64,000 nucleotides of DNA. Origin: Tenodera sinensis. Its lineage: Eukaryota; Arthropoda; Insecta; Mantodea; Mantidae. Made by a program: the position numbers and the translations under genes. Positions 26,165 through 37,313 of the stretch are shown one piece after another; position 1 is the stretch's first letter; each line of letters opens with the position of its first letter. The notes under the pieces were generated by a model. The model was not told the DNA's origin. It ran no database searches and worked only from the letters and a program-made list of their open reading frames with translations. The stretch spans positions 152,277,751 to 152,341,750 of the forward strand of contig CM060967.1 of NCBI GenBank assembly GCA_030765045.1, written 5' to 3'.

Positions 26165-26475
26165 GAGAAAAAGCTATTTAAAGTTTTGGAACATCTTTAT
26201 TGGAAATCTTGCTGTTCACACACCCACAGGCTTGGCACTTCATACAATCCTCAGAGGAAAACCATAGAACTCTCTCAAATGCACAGTAACACATTCTTCT
26301 TTACACGCACTACATAATAGTCTTAAAAACAACTTCTTCAAAACATTACTGTCAACAAGAAGGTAATCTGGCTCTGCAACTTCATCTGTACACACAAGAA
26401 AACATATATTTTAAGCTGTAGAGTTATTAGCATAAGATTCTTCATTTTTACCGGCTGTAGAATGTCTCCATCTTC
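26165..26475 (-). pseudogene. Cys-rich transposon-protein fragment (decayed)
   Basis: On the minus strand one frame reads EPDYLLVDSNVLKKLFLRLL, then CSACKEECVTVHLREFYGFP. After a frame change it reads KCQACGCVNSKISNKDVPK. The paired CxxC motifs, preceded by a conserved-looking LVDSxxLKKLF segment, resemble the zinc-binding segment of transposon-encoded proteins that are common in arthropod and mollusc genomes. One frameshift or small deletion separates the two halves. The family is not assigned. Confidence 0.35.
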
Positions 26476-27480
26476 TTTCAGTTAAAGGTTTGACCTTTTT
26501 CTTTATCTTTCCACTCCACACTTTTCCCATTATATCTTCTAAAAGGACACAAGTGAAACAAGAAATCAACCACACAGATGGATGTTTTATCTGATTTGTA
26601 AACAGCATAATGTATTTTTTGTCTTTTTTATTTTTAATCAACCGATAACGTCATTAGTGCAGCCACCATCTATGTTTTAAAGAACTTAGATCGAGCCTAA
26701 CCTATGAATTGAAATCTGACAGATTTGCCAGACTCACTTTTCATTGCAAGCGTCTAAATAAATATAGTACTAATTTCCAGGTGGACTTTACACATAATAT
26801 TTTAATGACCATGTACTGGACATGTTAAAGACAATATTCCTTCCAACCTTTTTTTGAAAAAAAAAAATCGTATTTTTGTCCAGTTTGCTGTAGTGTCTCC
26901 TTAACAAGCCGTCATATTTAATGTATTCAGGATTAACATAGATTGTTTCTAAGATTTCAAGAACTATGGCAAAGCAATTAAGAATAATAAGGAATTTTGC
27001 ACAAGTTCAGGGATTTTTGATATGAGTACAAGGAACAGAAACCATAGTATAATATTCAGTGAGGATGCAGAGAGCTTCAATGCCAGTTTACAGAAAATTC
27101 AAAACAAACCTTTTATGCATTATTTCTTTATATTATCGCGTCGGCCACCGGCAAAGAAGAATAAAGGTCAGCTACATCATACGACAACGCCGCTATGCAA
27201 CGCACAATATAGGAGGGCTAGAAAAGCGCCGCTCGACGCAGTTTCTCCAATCTTCTAGAAAAGATGCTGAGGATTCTCCTGGATAAGCGAACCGGCACTA
27301 GTTGAGTCAATTACTTAGCGAGTAGTAAACTGAGATTGTGTTCTATACGGGTGAGGAGTTTTATGAAGTTTTCGTAAATTGTATTACCATGGAAGTTAAA
27401 ACTGAAAATTGTGGCCAATTAGTAATAAAATTAGCACCTCGCTAACATTTCTAGAGGAAATATAGTGATAAAAGGGAACT
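26476..27480. other. unannotated stretch with GC-richer core
   Basis: 27120-27300 is GC-richer and open in two plus-strand frames (27022-27258 and 27059-27286), without any recognisable domain. No gene called. Confidence 0.35.
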
Positions 27481-28205
27481 GGATTAGTCATTTTGTCATC
27501 TGGTGTCAAGAGTGGCATGTAAGAGCCACGATGGAGGGCAATGTTAGAAAGAAAATCAGCCGATGAAGGCCAAAATGAATTCCGGAATGTAGAAGATGGA
27601 GGCGAAGATCCAGTCCAGGATTATGGAACCACGTGGACCGCCTTCACGTTGTGCGCATTATAGCCCGTCAACTCACCCGGATGGAGGGCGACCGGACGAA
27701 AAGCTGTTACGACAGTGAGGCTGCAGCAGAGGTTTAAAGCACCATGGTATATATCACCCTTCACAGAACAAGAAATGGACTACGTAGAGGACAGAATTGG
27801 CGTTGCAATCTATCGCATCGAGAGGCTGCTCCGAGGGAAGATGCTGGTGGTACAATCGGAACTATTAGTTTTCGTTGAATTTATTAAACACAAAAAGTAC
27901 CTTCAACTGGCAATATTTGAACCTGGAACATTCAATCCGCAGGCTGGTATTTTCAGTTGTTTGCACTTCTAAGTAGGCGAGGCACAGAGTGCATGACAGA
28001 AGGCATGGCGGTCTTTGATAAGGAATGGTGTATCAAACCGACTTCCAACGCTTTCTGTAAGGCCAATGAGCTTACAACGCCTAGGACATTAGGTCACGCA
28101 TTGAGGTGTGAAGCAAAACGGATAAGCAGTGTTCATCTCGCAGCCCATTACGATCATGCAGAAAACAAAGTAGGAAAATATGTAATGGGTTTGTGGGAAA
28201 ACTAA
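27481..28205 (+). other. coding-like but unrecognised region
   Basis: Base composition is more balanced here. Plus-strand ORFs of 85 codons (27715-27972) and 82 codons (27957-28205) overlap end to end in different frames, as in a frameshifted remnant. The first contains EQEMDYVEDRIGVAIYRIER. No family motif is recognised. It could be a transposon fragment. Confidence 0.25.
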
Positions 28206-28959
28206 AAGACCAAGAGAAAAAACAACTAGTACACTGTAAAGGATAGATACAAAGGTACTAATTATTAAAATATAACTTATAACCCACAGCTTTTACGTAG
28301 GGTTCTTAGAGTTTGAAACAAATGTAAGTGCTAAATAACTCTATAAAGTCTACAGTTAGTTTTGTGGAAATTAGATGAAGAGAGAAGAGATAATGGGAGA
28401 GAATAAAAGAGTGAAGAATCACAACATGAATATTCATACCGATATTCTCTTAGTGATCCATGCTTTTCAACCAGTGCGTCACTGAGCTGTCCGAATGAAT
28501 CCCTTATCCGGAAGAGCAAGTGAGGTTTACATTATGACATTGCAGCGGTCTCTTTCCACCATTACGAGAATTATCTCCAACGAAAGCCGAAAACTACGAA
28601 CCGCAATGTACCATTCAACGTCCCTAGTTTTATGACATCAGTGCAATTCAGTGGTTTCGAAGGGCGCGAGGCTTTAAAACTAATAACAGACCCATTTCAT
28701 TTATCACTTTTCACAAAGTTATTAATTCCTTTCGGTGCTTTTGAAATTGCTTCTGCTCGGTTATTTTGGTGCGTTTTCCAAAAACCGTCGCTGATACCTG
28801 AATGTGCACTGTTTTGCGAGTGGACTATATGAGATCTTCGAAATTTATTGAGAGTAAAATTCATGCTACAGGCTAATAATGATACAAGTTGCAGTCACTT
28901 GATTGCCTAGTCACTTTTGTCTAAACTATTCTTATGAACTGCTCTTATTATTTGTTATC
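28206..28959. other. unannotated stretch
   Basis: No recognised gene. Short ORFs at 28331-28519 (minus) and 28632-28832 (plus) show no motif. Confidence 0.4.
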
Positions 28960-29550
28960 GTATCTACTTCAAGTTAATCAGAAAGACATTTCCAGAAATG
29001 GGTTGATGTTTTTATCTCCTTGTAGGTACAATGGAAATAGAGGAATATAGTAGCTATAAGTAACAGTCAAATCTTTTAAGAGCTGACCGCTATGTGATGG
29101 CTTTAAACTTTCGTTTCCTTAGGTGGCCAGAAGAAACAATGAACAATCACTTCCCATTTAAGAAAAGTATAAGTATCTAAAAATTCAAACCAAAAAATAT
29201 CTCAGGAATGGTTAATTCTACAAAAAGCTATTTCACATAATTTCTGTGCTTTAACAACGTCCACAATGTTTATATATTTTGCCGATCTATTACGGTTTAC
29301 CAGTTATACCAAAGTGATTCAGAATGAAAGAGACTTCAGAGGTTATTTTCAAAAAATTCAGGATATGCATTTCATTTGTCATAAAAATATTTTACATATA
29401 GTAATTTAATGATACCACTTTTGAGAAAATCAAACTGTTCGAAATATTTCCATTTAATGGGTAGTTTGGGAGGTCAGAAGTTTCTTTTAAAATCCTTCAC
29501 AAAGACAGATAGACACACACACATACAAATATCCCTTTCTAAAATGCTTT
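28960..29550 (-). repeat. interspersed repeat R1
   Basis: Reverse orientation. Blocks include TTTCCAGAAATGGGTTGATG, CTTGTAGGTACAATGGAAATAG, TTACGGTTTACCAGTTATACC, CAGGATATGCATTTCATTTG and a short ACACAC run at the position where other copies hold long (CA)n. Confidence 0.7.
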
Positions 29551-29554
29551 TGGA

Positions 29555-29768
29555 GGGCGGATCCGAGGGAGGTCGTGGGTTCGAATCCCGTAGTCAACTT
29601 TCCTGACCCATGGGTTTTTTCGGGGTTTTCCTAGGTAGTTAGGCGAATGCTGGGGAGGTTTATCGCACCCCCTCGAAATTCCTCTCCTTCCATTTCACCT
29701 CTCTTCTCATTTAGTTTCACCCTTCATCCACACGGTTCTTCAGGTTTACCTGTGTCGACTTTTCTCAC
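29555..29768 (+). mobile_element. tRNA-derived SINE
   Basis: A strong B box, GTGGGTTCGAATCCCG, lies at about 29575-29590. It is followed by a core GGGTTTTTTCGGGGTTTTCC and GGCGAATGCTGGGGAGG, which resembles the core of the SINE at 30.9-31.1 kb. The A box is weak, so the head may be truncated. No clean tail or target duplication was found. Confidence 0.55.
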
Positions 29769-29769
29769 A

Positions 29770-29915
29770 CGGGCTTTTTCATTCTTTTTTTCCGAGGCCA
29801 TGCAAAGAGTAAGGAATTACAGAGTGATCTGCTATTAAACGATTTCCCTATTGCCTAGAACCTAAAGTATTCTCCTATCCTCATTGTTTGTTAATATTAA
29901 GTAGAGAAGTCATAA
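29770..29915 (+). repeat. interspersed repeat R1, terminal fragment
   Basis: GATCTGCTATTAAACGATTT and the following 80 nt align with 31905-31990 in the same orientation. Confidence 0.55.
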
Positions 29916-30339
29916 TTTGTTTCCTGTTTATGTGTTTTGAGGCGATAGACAAAGCAGGCACTTGATGCGTCCCCTTCCTGGGAGAGAAGTGAGCAGCTGT
30001 TTCTGACAGAGATGTTGCTTTTATCATTGTAAGTAATTACAAATTTGGATTTAAATTATTTTATACCTAATAATTTTATTATCTTCTTTGATCATAGAAA
30101 AGAGCACCGGAAAGTAGTTTCATCTTATGCTTATCAAACAGGCAATTTGGAACGTGGGTATCATACTCATTGTTGTAACAAATATGCCATTTATGTTGCA
30201 ATACGGTCGCGCGTACACACCTCAACGCTCAAGGTCAAGCTACCTCATACCACTTGGAGGCCGCGTGCGCCACAAAGAGCAATGCCAAGCTAACTCGCAA
30301 CACTCACGACGAGTAAGCACCCAACAACGAGTGCGACAC

Positions 30340-30460
30340 AAAAGAGATTCAAGAACGTTCCGGAAGCTTCGATTGGCGGCTGGTTTGTGGAAGCGCCGAG
30401 ACTAAGCTAAATTTCCAGAAAAATTCATGCTGCGTCATTCTCACATATAAAAAGCTTGCG
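30340..30460 (+). promoter_or_regulatory. heat-shock-type promoter block D: five-unit HSE plus TATA
   Basis: At 30348-30370 five triplets alternate TTC, GAA, TTC, GAA, TTC with exactly 2 nt between each and no mismatch, an ideal HSF-trimer array. A TATAAAAAG box lies at 30446-30454, about 75 nt downstream. This spacing is as in insect hsp promoters. The sequence after it (30465-30850) is a GA-rich leader-like region with no ORF of note on the plus strand, so no heat-shock protein is encoded nearby. It may be a promoter of a non-coding RNA, a solo LTR or a displaced hsp promoter. Confidence 0.55.
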
Positions 30461-30464
30461 GGAC

Positions 30465-30850
30465 GGCGAGAAAGAGAGAGAGACAGAGCAGTGTGGAAGA
30501 CAAAGGGAGTAGTAATCTTTTTATAAAGGAATAATGACTTTTGAACGAGACAGCTGTTAACAGCACGTATGTGAAAAGTCGTCGTCGCGAGACATTTGTA
30601 CGTGTTGACTGAGACAGTTTGGAATACGTTGCGTCGGCGTTAGTCTTGAAATGAAGTTTTAATGAGTGTGGAGTGATTGTATCGTCAAAGCCAGCTGTTT
30701 GTAAGACAAGAGAGGGCTGTGCGTCAAGGTTGAGGGAATAGAGAAGAGCTGGAAGTTCCAAGATCACGAGGAATTGTAGACTATGTTATCAAAACCAGAA
30801 CTGTCTTTTTGTGCTTCAGTTTAGAGAAAAAAATTCAAGTGACGAAAAGG
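30465..30850 (+). other. leader-like region downstream of block D
   Basis: GA-rich near the start and free of long plus-strand ORFs. If block D is active, this would be the transcribed sequence until the SINE at 30853. Confidence 0.25.
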
Positions 30851-30852
30851 TC

Positions 30853-31128
30853 CTGAACTTTGTTTTTTTTTTTTTTTTACATTAACGTCCTCCAACATTG
30901 TGTCATATCGGACGAATGAATGAAATGAAGGGGGTGAAATGATGCTCAAATGAGTCCGAGGTCCATGGAGCTTTAAGTTACCCGACATTCGTCTTCTCAG
31001 GGTAGGGAAAACCTCGGAAAAAAACCTTACCCGGATAACTTACCCTAAGCGAGATTCGAACTTGCGACCTCTTGAACGTGAGGCAGACACGCTAACCATC
31101 ACGCTACAGAGGCGGGCTGAACTTTGTT
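30853..31128 (-). mobile_element. complete tRNA-derived SINE with target-site duplication
   Basis: The minus strand starts CCCGCCTCTGTAGCGTGATG at 31116 (A-box region TAGCGTGATGGTTAGCG), has a B box AAGTTCGAATCTCGC about 45 nt on, and then a core GAGGTTTTCCCTACC followed by an AATGTCGGGTAAC block. It ends in a poly-A tail (plus-strand T-run, 30863-30878). The direct repeat CTGAACTTTGTT at 30853-30864 and 31117-31128 is the target duplication. The body is about 250 bp, transcribed by pol III in autonomous copies. This is the most intact SINE in the window. Confidence 0.9.
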
Positions 31129-31264
31129 GTCACAATATTACTGGCTCAAATGCCACAATGAGCCACTAACTGGAGTTACAGCCTATGTATATAATGGTAG
31201 ATTCCATAAAATATTTAATATTAACAAAAGATGTTCAATAAACGTTTTTGTAGTGCTTACAGTA

Positions 31265-32040
31265 TCCCCCCAACTACATATAGTCAGTAAGGGAAGTAGC
31301 CTATTCCGTCTAAAAATTGAATGACACGGTTTCAAGTGAAATACCTGTTTTGAGGAACCCTGAACCTCCCCAAATTGATTTTAGAAAATGCCTGTGTGCA
31401 TTTCTATGTTTCTGAACAGCATAACTGATAACGAAATATCAGTTAAAGACCAAAGTTACATTTAAATTCAGCATCTTTCAAAGATGAAAATTTTGAAGAA
31501 AATTTCTCAGCCTAAGCTATCCTTTACATGGAACATTTTTCAAAACTTTTGATTTCCTAAGAAATGGCTAACCATTTTTAAAATTCGTATTTTTAACATA
31601 TGTTTAAGGCAAGTGAAAGTATTTCTTGAATTGTCTGAGAATAGCCCGAGAAGTTCTTTTCTTTCAAGATAACTTTTGCATAGCTGATGAATCTTAACAG
31701 ACAGACAAAATCTACTGCTCAAAAATGTAGATCTCATTAAAACACACAAGTATTTTCAAATCCCTTTTTTTTCTGGAGTTAAACGTTTACGAGATCTTTC
31801 TTGTTTGAATTTTCCAATACTGATACTTTTCTCACATGGAAAGTCCTTATTCTGAGGCCTTACAAAGACAATGGAATTTCAATACCATTACATAGCGATC
31901 TGCTATTAAACAACTTCACAATCGCCTAAAACGTATTATCCTATCCGCATTGTTTGCTAACATTAAGGAGATACAAGAATAAACGTTTGTAGGAAAGAAT
32001 ATTTTGTAGGAGAGTGAGTAGAGAAAGTAATAGTTCAGCA
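31265..32040 (+). repeat. interspersed repeat R1
   Basis: Same orientation as the reference. Blocks include AAGGGAAGTAGCCTATTCCG, TGTTTTGAGGAACCCTGAA, TTTGAAGAAAATTTCTCAGCC, GAATTGTCTGAGAATAGCCC, ACTTTTGCATAGCTGATGAA and the terminus GAGTAGAGAAAGTAATAG. Confidence 0.75.
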
Positions 32041-33954
32041 CATCAGATTTTAAAACGCATTTCCAAACCTGAAGTCTTAAATATACTATTACGTACGTTT
32101 CTTAACGTATACTAACGCCTTTCACAGCTGTAAAGTGTTTTTTGCAACCCTTTCTCGCAATATTATAATTAGAGTAGTGTGCAGTCGACTCGGCTAAGAT
32201 GGTTGTACGTTATGAGTTTCATAATTATTTAGAAATGTTTAACCCTTTAATTGTCGGTGAATCTTATAGGATACATGTAAATTTAAGTTCTGAAATACCT
32301 TATTAGCCTTTTTTTTTAAATTTCAGGTTATGCTAACCAAAATGAATACATTTCTAGTATTTGTAGCTATATTCTAATGTAAAAAATATTATTTTTAATA
32401 AATCTGTAGTATCAAATTTAGCCCCGTCAGCTTCCAAGCATGCCATAACACCGGCTATTTTACTTGGGCCCTCCCCTTCCTTTACCACAGGCACATTTGA
32501 CTGCAATTACTGGGATGTTCGGCTTGAATGGATAGCCAGTTCATTGCATATCGCCTTAATCATCACGGCTAATCGAAGGTGCCTCCGAAAGGGATATGAA
32601 AAGCGATTTAGGAATTAGAGGAAGAAACCTTGCCAATTAAAGTGTTAAAATGAAACCAAAACCATATATGAAACCTATCAGCGATTTGTATATCACCAAT
32701 AATAACATCGTATTATGGCAAATGCCACAAATGTGATGGCAACTAATAGCTGACCACTTCATGATCAGATTATTCCGTTTCCTGTTGCCCAAACAAATTT
32801 TGTGGTCGCAAATTATATTGATATGAATGACTTTACAGCGTGTTTTAACTATACAGCTTAGTAAGGCGTGGCATGCTTCTGATTGCATGTTGTATCCACT
32901 AGTTGCTCCTGCCACCCACCATTATATTTTGTGTCTGCTATAGTAATTTTTCTTGGTGAAAGATCAGTTTACCAAACCATGTCCTCAAAAGTCTGCTTAG
33001 AAGAAGAAAAGTCCACGTCAAAGAACAAATGTTTCTATTAAATCCAAGATACAGTCTTGGAGTTTTGCAGATAATACTGAGATGAAGATTGACCGAAAAC
33101 AGTAATAGAAAATCTATTTTTGGCAAACCTATTTCCTGAAGAAAAAGTTCTTTCTTCTGCCGTATAGGATAAAACGTTGACACTGTGGTTTTGTTATACT
33201 TTTTCATATAAATAGCCATCTAATTGAGATTAGTGGGACATTATATAAACACTTTATGAATTAAAGGTTCAATATCTTGGAGAGACAACCTCGAGCAATT
33301 AATAAGCAAAACATTGCTAGTTTAATAATTTTCACACCTTTGTATATGTCTGAGCTTTTTACACCGATGTAATGATACATCATACATAGGATATGTTTGA
33401 AAAATTGAGGAACTAAGGGATATAGATTCATCGTTCAGTGTAATTAAACGGATGGATACAATGCCGCCATGTGTGGAGGGTAGGGGAAGTTGGGGGATAG
33501 TCCAGCAGAGCGGTTATCTCACTTCATAAACTCCACTTGAATCACCGCACATTTTCATAATTGTTTTAGTGACCGGTGCTGCCTCCGGTGGCGAATCTCT
33601 ATAACGGAATTTGTGGCCATCACAGCGTGTCCTCTTCGTAAACCACCACATATCGATTGTGGCGTTCCCTCGTGTGCTATTTTCCTATCGAACTTTAACT
33701 TTGTAGTATGTCAATCAAATTATTCATTATTGCCTGGCACAAAGGAACGTGCTATTTAATTTAAAATTATCTCTAAAGTTTACAACGTTACCTATTTGTT
33801 TGGAAAACACCAATATTCTCTATTAGGTACCTCATCCATCAGTTAGTTTAACCTTTAATATCTTCCCGTGTTATAAAAGGGCACCCGTGCTTGAAAGATA
33901 GAAGATATACTTTTATTTTATCTACCCTTAGGAAAACGAACATTTCGTAAAGTA
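32041..33954. other. unannotated stretch with a short repeat (R3)
   Basis: Around 32810-32870, GACTTTACAGCGTGTTTTAACTATACA and its flanks resemble 53400-53450, which suggests a further interspersed repeat (R3). 33460-33680 is GC-richer but unrecognised. No gene. Confidence 0.35.
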
Positions 33955-34042
33955 ATTTCATCCGAAAAACAAGTTCTAAGATTCCCTAAAATCTCCCTCA
34001 AATTTCAGAAATTTGTTCGTTTGCGTGCCTGTAAGTGCGTGA

Positions 34043-34091
<49 letters not shown>

Positions 34092-34380
34092 TGTGTGTGT
34101 GTGTGTGTTTGCAAAGAGCATCAGTGAAAAGCAAGAAGTTAAGTGGACCTAAACCTGACCTTTAATTTCCATATCTTTCAAGTAGATTTTCTCAAAATTC
34201 CCACCACGCAAAACTATCCTTTATGTAGAAAAACCTTAGCTTTTATTAATCCATAAAAGGAGTATATAATGTATTTTTTAACTCTTGATTTAAGATATAT
34301 GCAAGATAGTTAATCCAAGTCTGGAACATTTTTGGATAACCAGAGAAGTCCTCTCCATCGGTATTGTATTTTGAGAAGTT
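33955..34380 (+). repeat. interspersed repeat R1 with embedded (GT)n
   Basis: Diverged copy in plus orientation. Blocks include TTTCAAGTAGATTTTCTCAAAATTCCC and GGAACATTTTTGGATAACC. The microsatellite at 34044-34109 sits where other R1 copies also have GT/CA runs. Confidence 0.5.
34044..34109. repeat. (GT)n microsatellite
   Basis: GT dinucleotides with a single CT interruption near 34091. Confidence 0.95.
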
Positions 34381-34689
34381 TAGATAAGTATGAATTGGAC
34401 AGAAATTAATATCAGAAAAAACTCAGAACTTCTTAAAATAGGTGATTTATTTCAAATACTTCTTCTTGCTAGCTCTAGCCGTCAACAATATATTTCCTTT
34501 TTTTTTTTAATTCTTCTACGAGCATTCAAAGACTATGCAGCGTGAAAATCAGCTTATGGCCACCAGTTTTTCAAGTATTTGATTGATTTCCTAACAATAT
34601 ATTCCTGCGCAGCTATAACAAAATATCTATTGAAAGCATTGTGACTTCATGTTGTTTTAAATTGTCACGTCGCTGCTGCTCAAATTTTC

Positions 34690-35060
34690 ACTATCGCTTC
34701 ACTCAATTTTCGTTTCATACTCTTCACGAAATAGCGGCGTAATGAAACAACGCACAACATAACCTCTTCTTCAGAAGGTACACTCGCTGGGAAATTGAAC
34801 ACACCTCTCCAATCTCTCTTGCAGTAGCAGCCTCACTGTAAGGCACAGTAGTGGTCACAAGCTCGCTCGGAGAACATCACCTTTCGTTCGCATCAGAAAG
34901 GCGGTCGCTAACTCACTGCTTCACTTGCGAAAATGGTCGCTCATGTAGCACCGGATGAAGAGTATCAGAACGTTCTAGTGACGGAGAGAAGAGAAACGTC
35001 TCGAAAATTCTGATTATCTGACGATAGCACTTCCGATGTTTAGGTTGGGTGAGCGATGCT
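34690..35060 (-). promoter_or_regulatory. heat-shock-type promoter-like block E
   Basis: A four-unit heat-shock element with one mismatched base lies at 34993-35010, and a GAA-TTC pair at about 34970-34977. On the minus strand the sequence that follows (CAGTGAGGCTGCTACTGCAA, then GAAGAAGAGGTTATG and GTTTCATTACG) aligns collinearly with block H at 63.3-63.55 kb. No ORF follows and no clear TATA box is seen. The shared arrangement argues for copies of one element rather than unrelated promoters. Confidence 0.4.
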
Positions 35061-35924
35061 TATCTCTGTGTATCTCTCCAACTACCCAGTTTGGCGATAG
35101 TTACTGCGTCAACATTCGTGTACAACATGACATGCGCAGAAAAAAGCTATTTATGAATAGCTTTGGCATAGACATAAAAATAAAGTATAGGGATTCGCTC
35201 TTTGTCGTTTAACACCGCAGTTTTAATACCGTTCTCAAAATACCATCAGTTGTATTTTTTGTACAAAAGGAAACGAATGGACGAATGCTAGTGTGAAAAA
35301 TAGGGGGGGAAGGGAGAACTGAAATCGGGGGAAAGGACAGATGTGGGTAGAGAAGAGGGAAACCAGGAAAGAAAGGCGATGAGAGACAGTGATACTGAGA
35401 TAATTAGAGGGTGGGAAAGACAACCTCTGCATTGTAATAACGCGAACAGAGCTGTGGGCTCTAGAGTAATTAGTACACTTCTAAACAGATACATGAAACA
35501 GCTGACTATATGAAAACAAAGAGTATTAATTATATCCTCTTGGTTAGAATTTGAAATTCTCTCTTGAATGTGGGTGTCACTACAAGGAAGAAGTGAACAT
35601 AGCAGTTTCGAGATGCTGTGACATTTATTAGGATAAGCGTTACTTTCACTTACTTTAGATAAGCGGTGAAGTAAAACAATGAAAATATCTTTGGGAGCTA
35701 TGCCAAAGAAGCGTGTGGAACTACGGTTGAGCTGGATTAGTGTATTACCAATTTATTACTAGAGAACATGGTGGTAATTTTATCATTTGATTGCATCTAA
35801 ATAGGATTACCAGTAAGGAGCATTATTTTAATTTACTTAAGCAGCTTGAAGTAAAACTATGCAACCTCTCACTCTATAAAATACATTAAATTAATTAAAA
35901 TATAATGTATACCACACATCAGAT
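35061..35924. other. unannotated stretch
   Basis: Includes a G/A-rich segment at 35300-35420 on the plus strand. No gene recognised. Confidence 0.4.
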
Positions 35925-36445
35925 TTTTTCGTTCAGGTCATTTTCTTTATTGAGCATTATGAGTTGCACTCACACGATTTCCTCTACTCTTGTACAAACT
36001 CTTCTTACAAACTCTTCTTCTTTTTCTTCTTCTCTTGTGAGAACATGTCCAGAAAATTCAAAATACACATTTTATTTGTCATGAAAATACATTAAACATA
36101 TAGTATTTTAATCAAAATCGTAAGTGACTTTTGAGAAAATCAACATTTTCGAAAAAAAGTTCTATGTAAAGAATAAACTGGGGTGGGCAGTCTTTCTGGA
36201 AAACCTTGGTGTTGCATTCTTGGAAAATGCTGAATCTAAGTAGCAAATTTTGTAAATATCCGACATTTCATTTTAATTTATGCAACTGTAGGCAGGCAGG
36301 CAGGCAATAGGATAGACAGTTAGACCTTTTTCTAAGAATATCTTTTTGGATTCAGGAAGTCTCAAAACATACACACAAACGCACACACATTTCTGGTGAG
36401 ATACTGCTATGGAATTTCTTAGTGTAATACAACACAATATAATAC
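35925..36445 (-). repeat. interspersed repeat R1, interrupted by the LTR element
   Basis: Reverse orientation. The R1 terminus with TTGCACTCACACGATTTCC is followed by the usual internal blocks up to the LTR insertion point. The remaining R1 end resumes at 47507-47545 (TACTTACTACATGTAGTAGATAAGG). This shows the retrotransposon landed within an existing R1 copy. Confidence 0.75.
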
Positions 36446-37277
36446 TGTCACAACCTAGTTTGGCCGTAACATTTGGGAAGCGTAGAGGATAGGTTTTAGT
36501 GGTAGAGACTTAACTCGCTTTATATAAAAATAGTATGGATTTATTACAAGATAGAATATAAGTTCCTATTGTTCCTTTTACTATTTTAATGTTACACCAA
36601 ATACTCTCATTATATACTGTTACAATAACTTTAATGTCTTCCAACGATAGTTGTAGATTTAATGAAGTGCCATAGAGGGCTTACCTTGGTTGAGCGATGT
36701 CACGAAGTCTTAGGAGAGAGAGAGTAACGTTGGCGATGGTGCACAACACTGGATCAAGGCGGCCGTCAACGACCTCCACGGCATCACCGTGGCAACCGAC
36801 CACAAGCCGATACCCGGTACAGAATTTATAAAGATTCTCCTTCCTCGGGGCTTCCGGTTATCTCTGGGCCAAGTCCAAATGTTCTGAACGTTACGGCCAA
36901 TACGCGAAGCTTCTAGAACTTCCCAAGGAATCTCCCAGTGACGCATGACAGCTCCGGCCTACGTGACAAACTCGTAGGCAAACAGGATGCTTATGTCATG
37001 GTAAAAATCCCTTTGGGGTTGTCATGGGATGTGGGTAACCAACCCTTTCCTGTTAGTGTCACCAGTTACTCAGTTCCAGAAAGAGTTATGTTTAGAATTT
37101 CAAGGGATGTGGATAACCATGCCTTTCCTGTTAATGTTGCAAGCTGTTAAGCTCCAGAAAAGTCATAAATGATTCTAATGTACAAAGTTGAGAGTGGATG
37201 TAAGTTTCTTTGTTTAAAAACGTATGATGTCCAAAATGTACTCACAAATCTGTTCTCTCCTAATGGCATACGTGACA
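36446..37277 (-). repeat. 3' LTR of the gypsy-type element
   Basis: 832 bp, with TGTCAC...GTGACA ends. It contains a TTTATAAA motif at 36825-36832 (minus-strand TATA candidate) and AATAAA (minus) near 36540-36545, giving a plausible U3-R-U5 layout. Two 58 bp sub-repeats, at 37026-37083 and 37104-37161, are 78 bp apart in U3. ORFs inside are not considered genes. Confidence 0.93.
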
Positions 37278-37287
37278 TTTCCCCATT
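37278..37287 (-). other. polypurine tract
   Basis: Minus-strand AATGGGGAAA directly abuts the 3' LTR, the position where plus-strand DNA synthesis is primed. It is short. Confidence 0.7.
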
Positions 37288-37295
37288 GGCTACAT

Positions 37296-37313
37296 GTCGC
37301 CGACCCCGGCGAC
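37296..37313. repeat. perfect 7 bp stem, 4 nt loop hairpin beside the polypurine tract
   Basis: GTCGCCG at 37296-37302 pairs with CGGCGAC at 37307-37313. Confidence 0.8.

Noticed and set aside
31010..31116. functional tRNA gene on the minus strand
   Set aside because: A and B boxes are good, but the acceptor and anticodon stems do not pair properly, and a SINE core, poly-A tail and target duplications are present.
36710..36946. 78-codon minus ORF repeated exactly at 46935-47171
   Set aside because: Duplicated because it lies in both LTRs. No recognisable domain, and LTR ORFs of this size are expected by chance.
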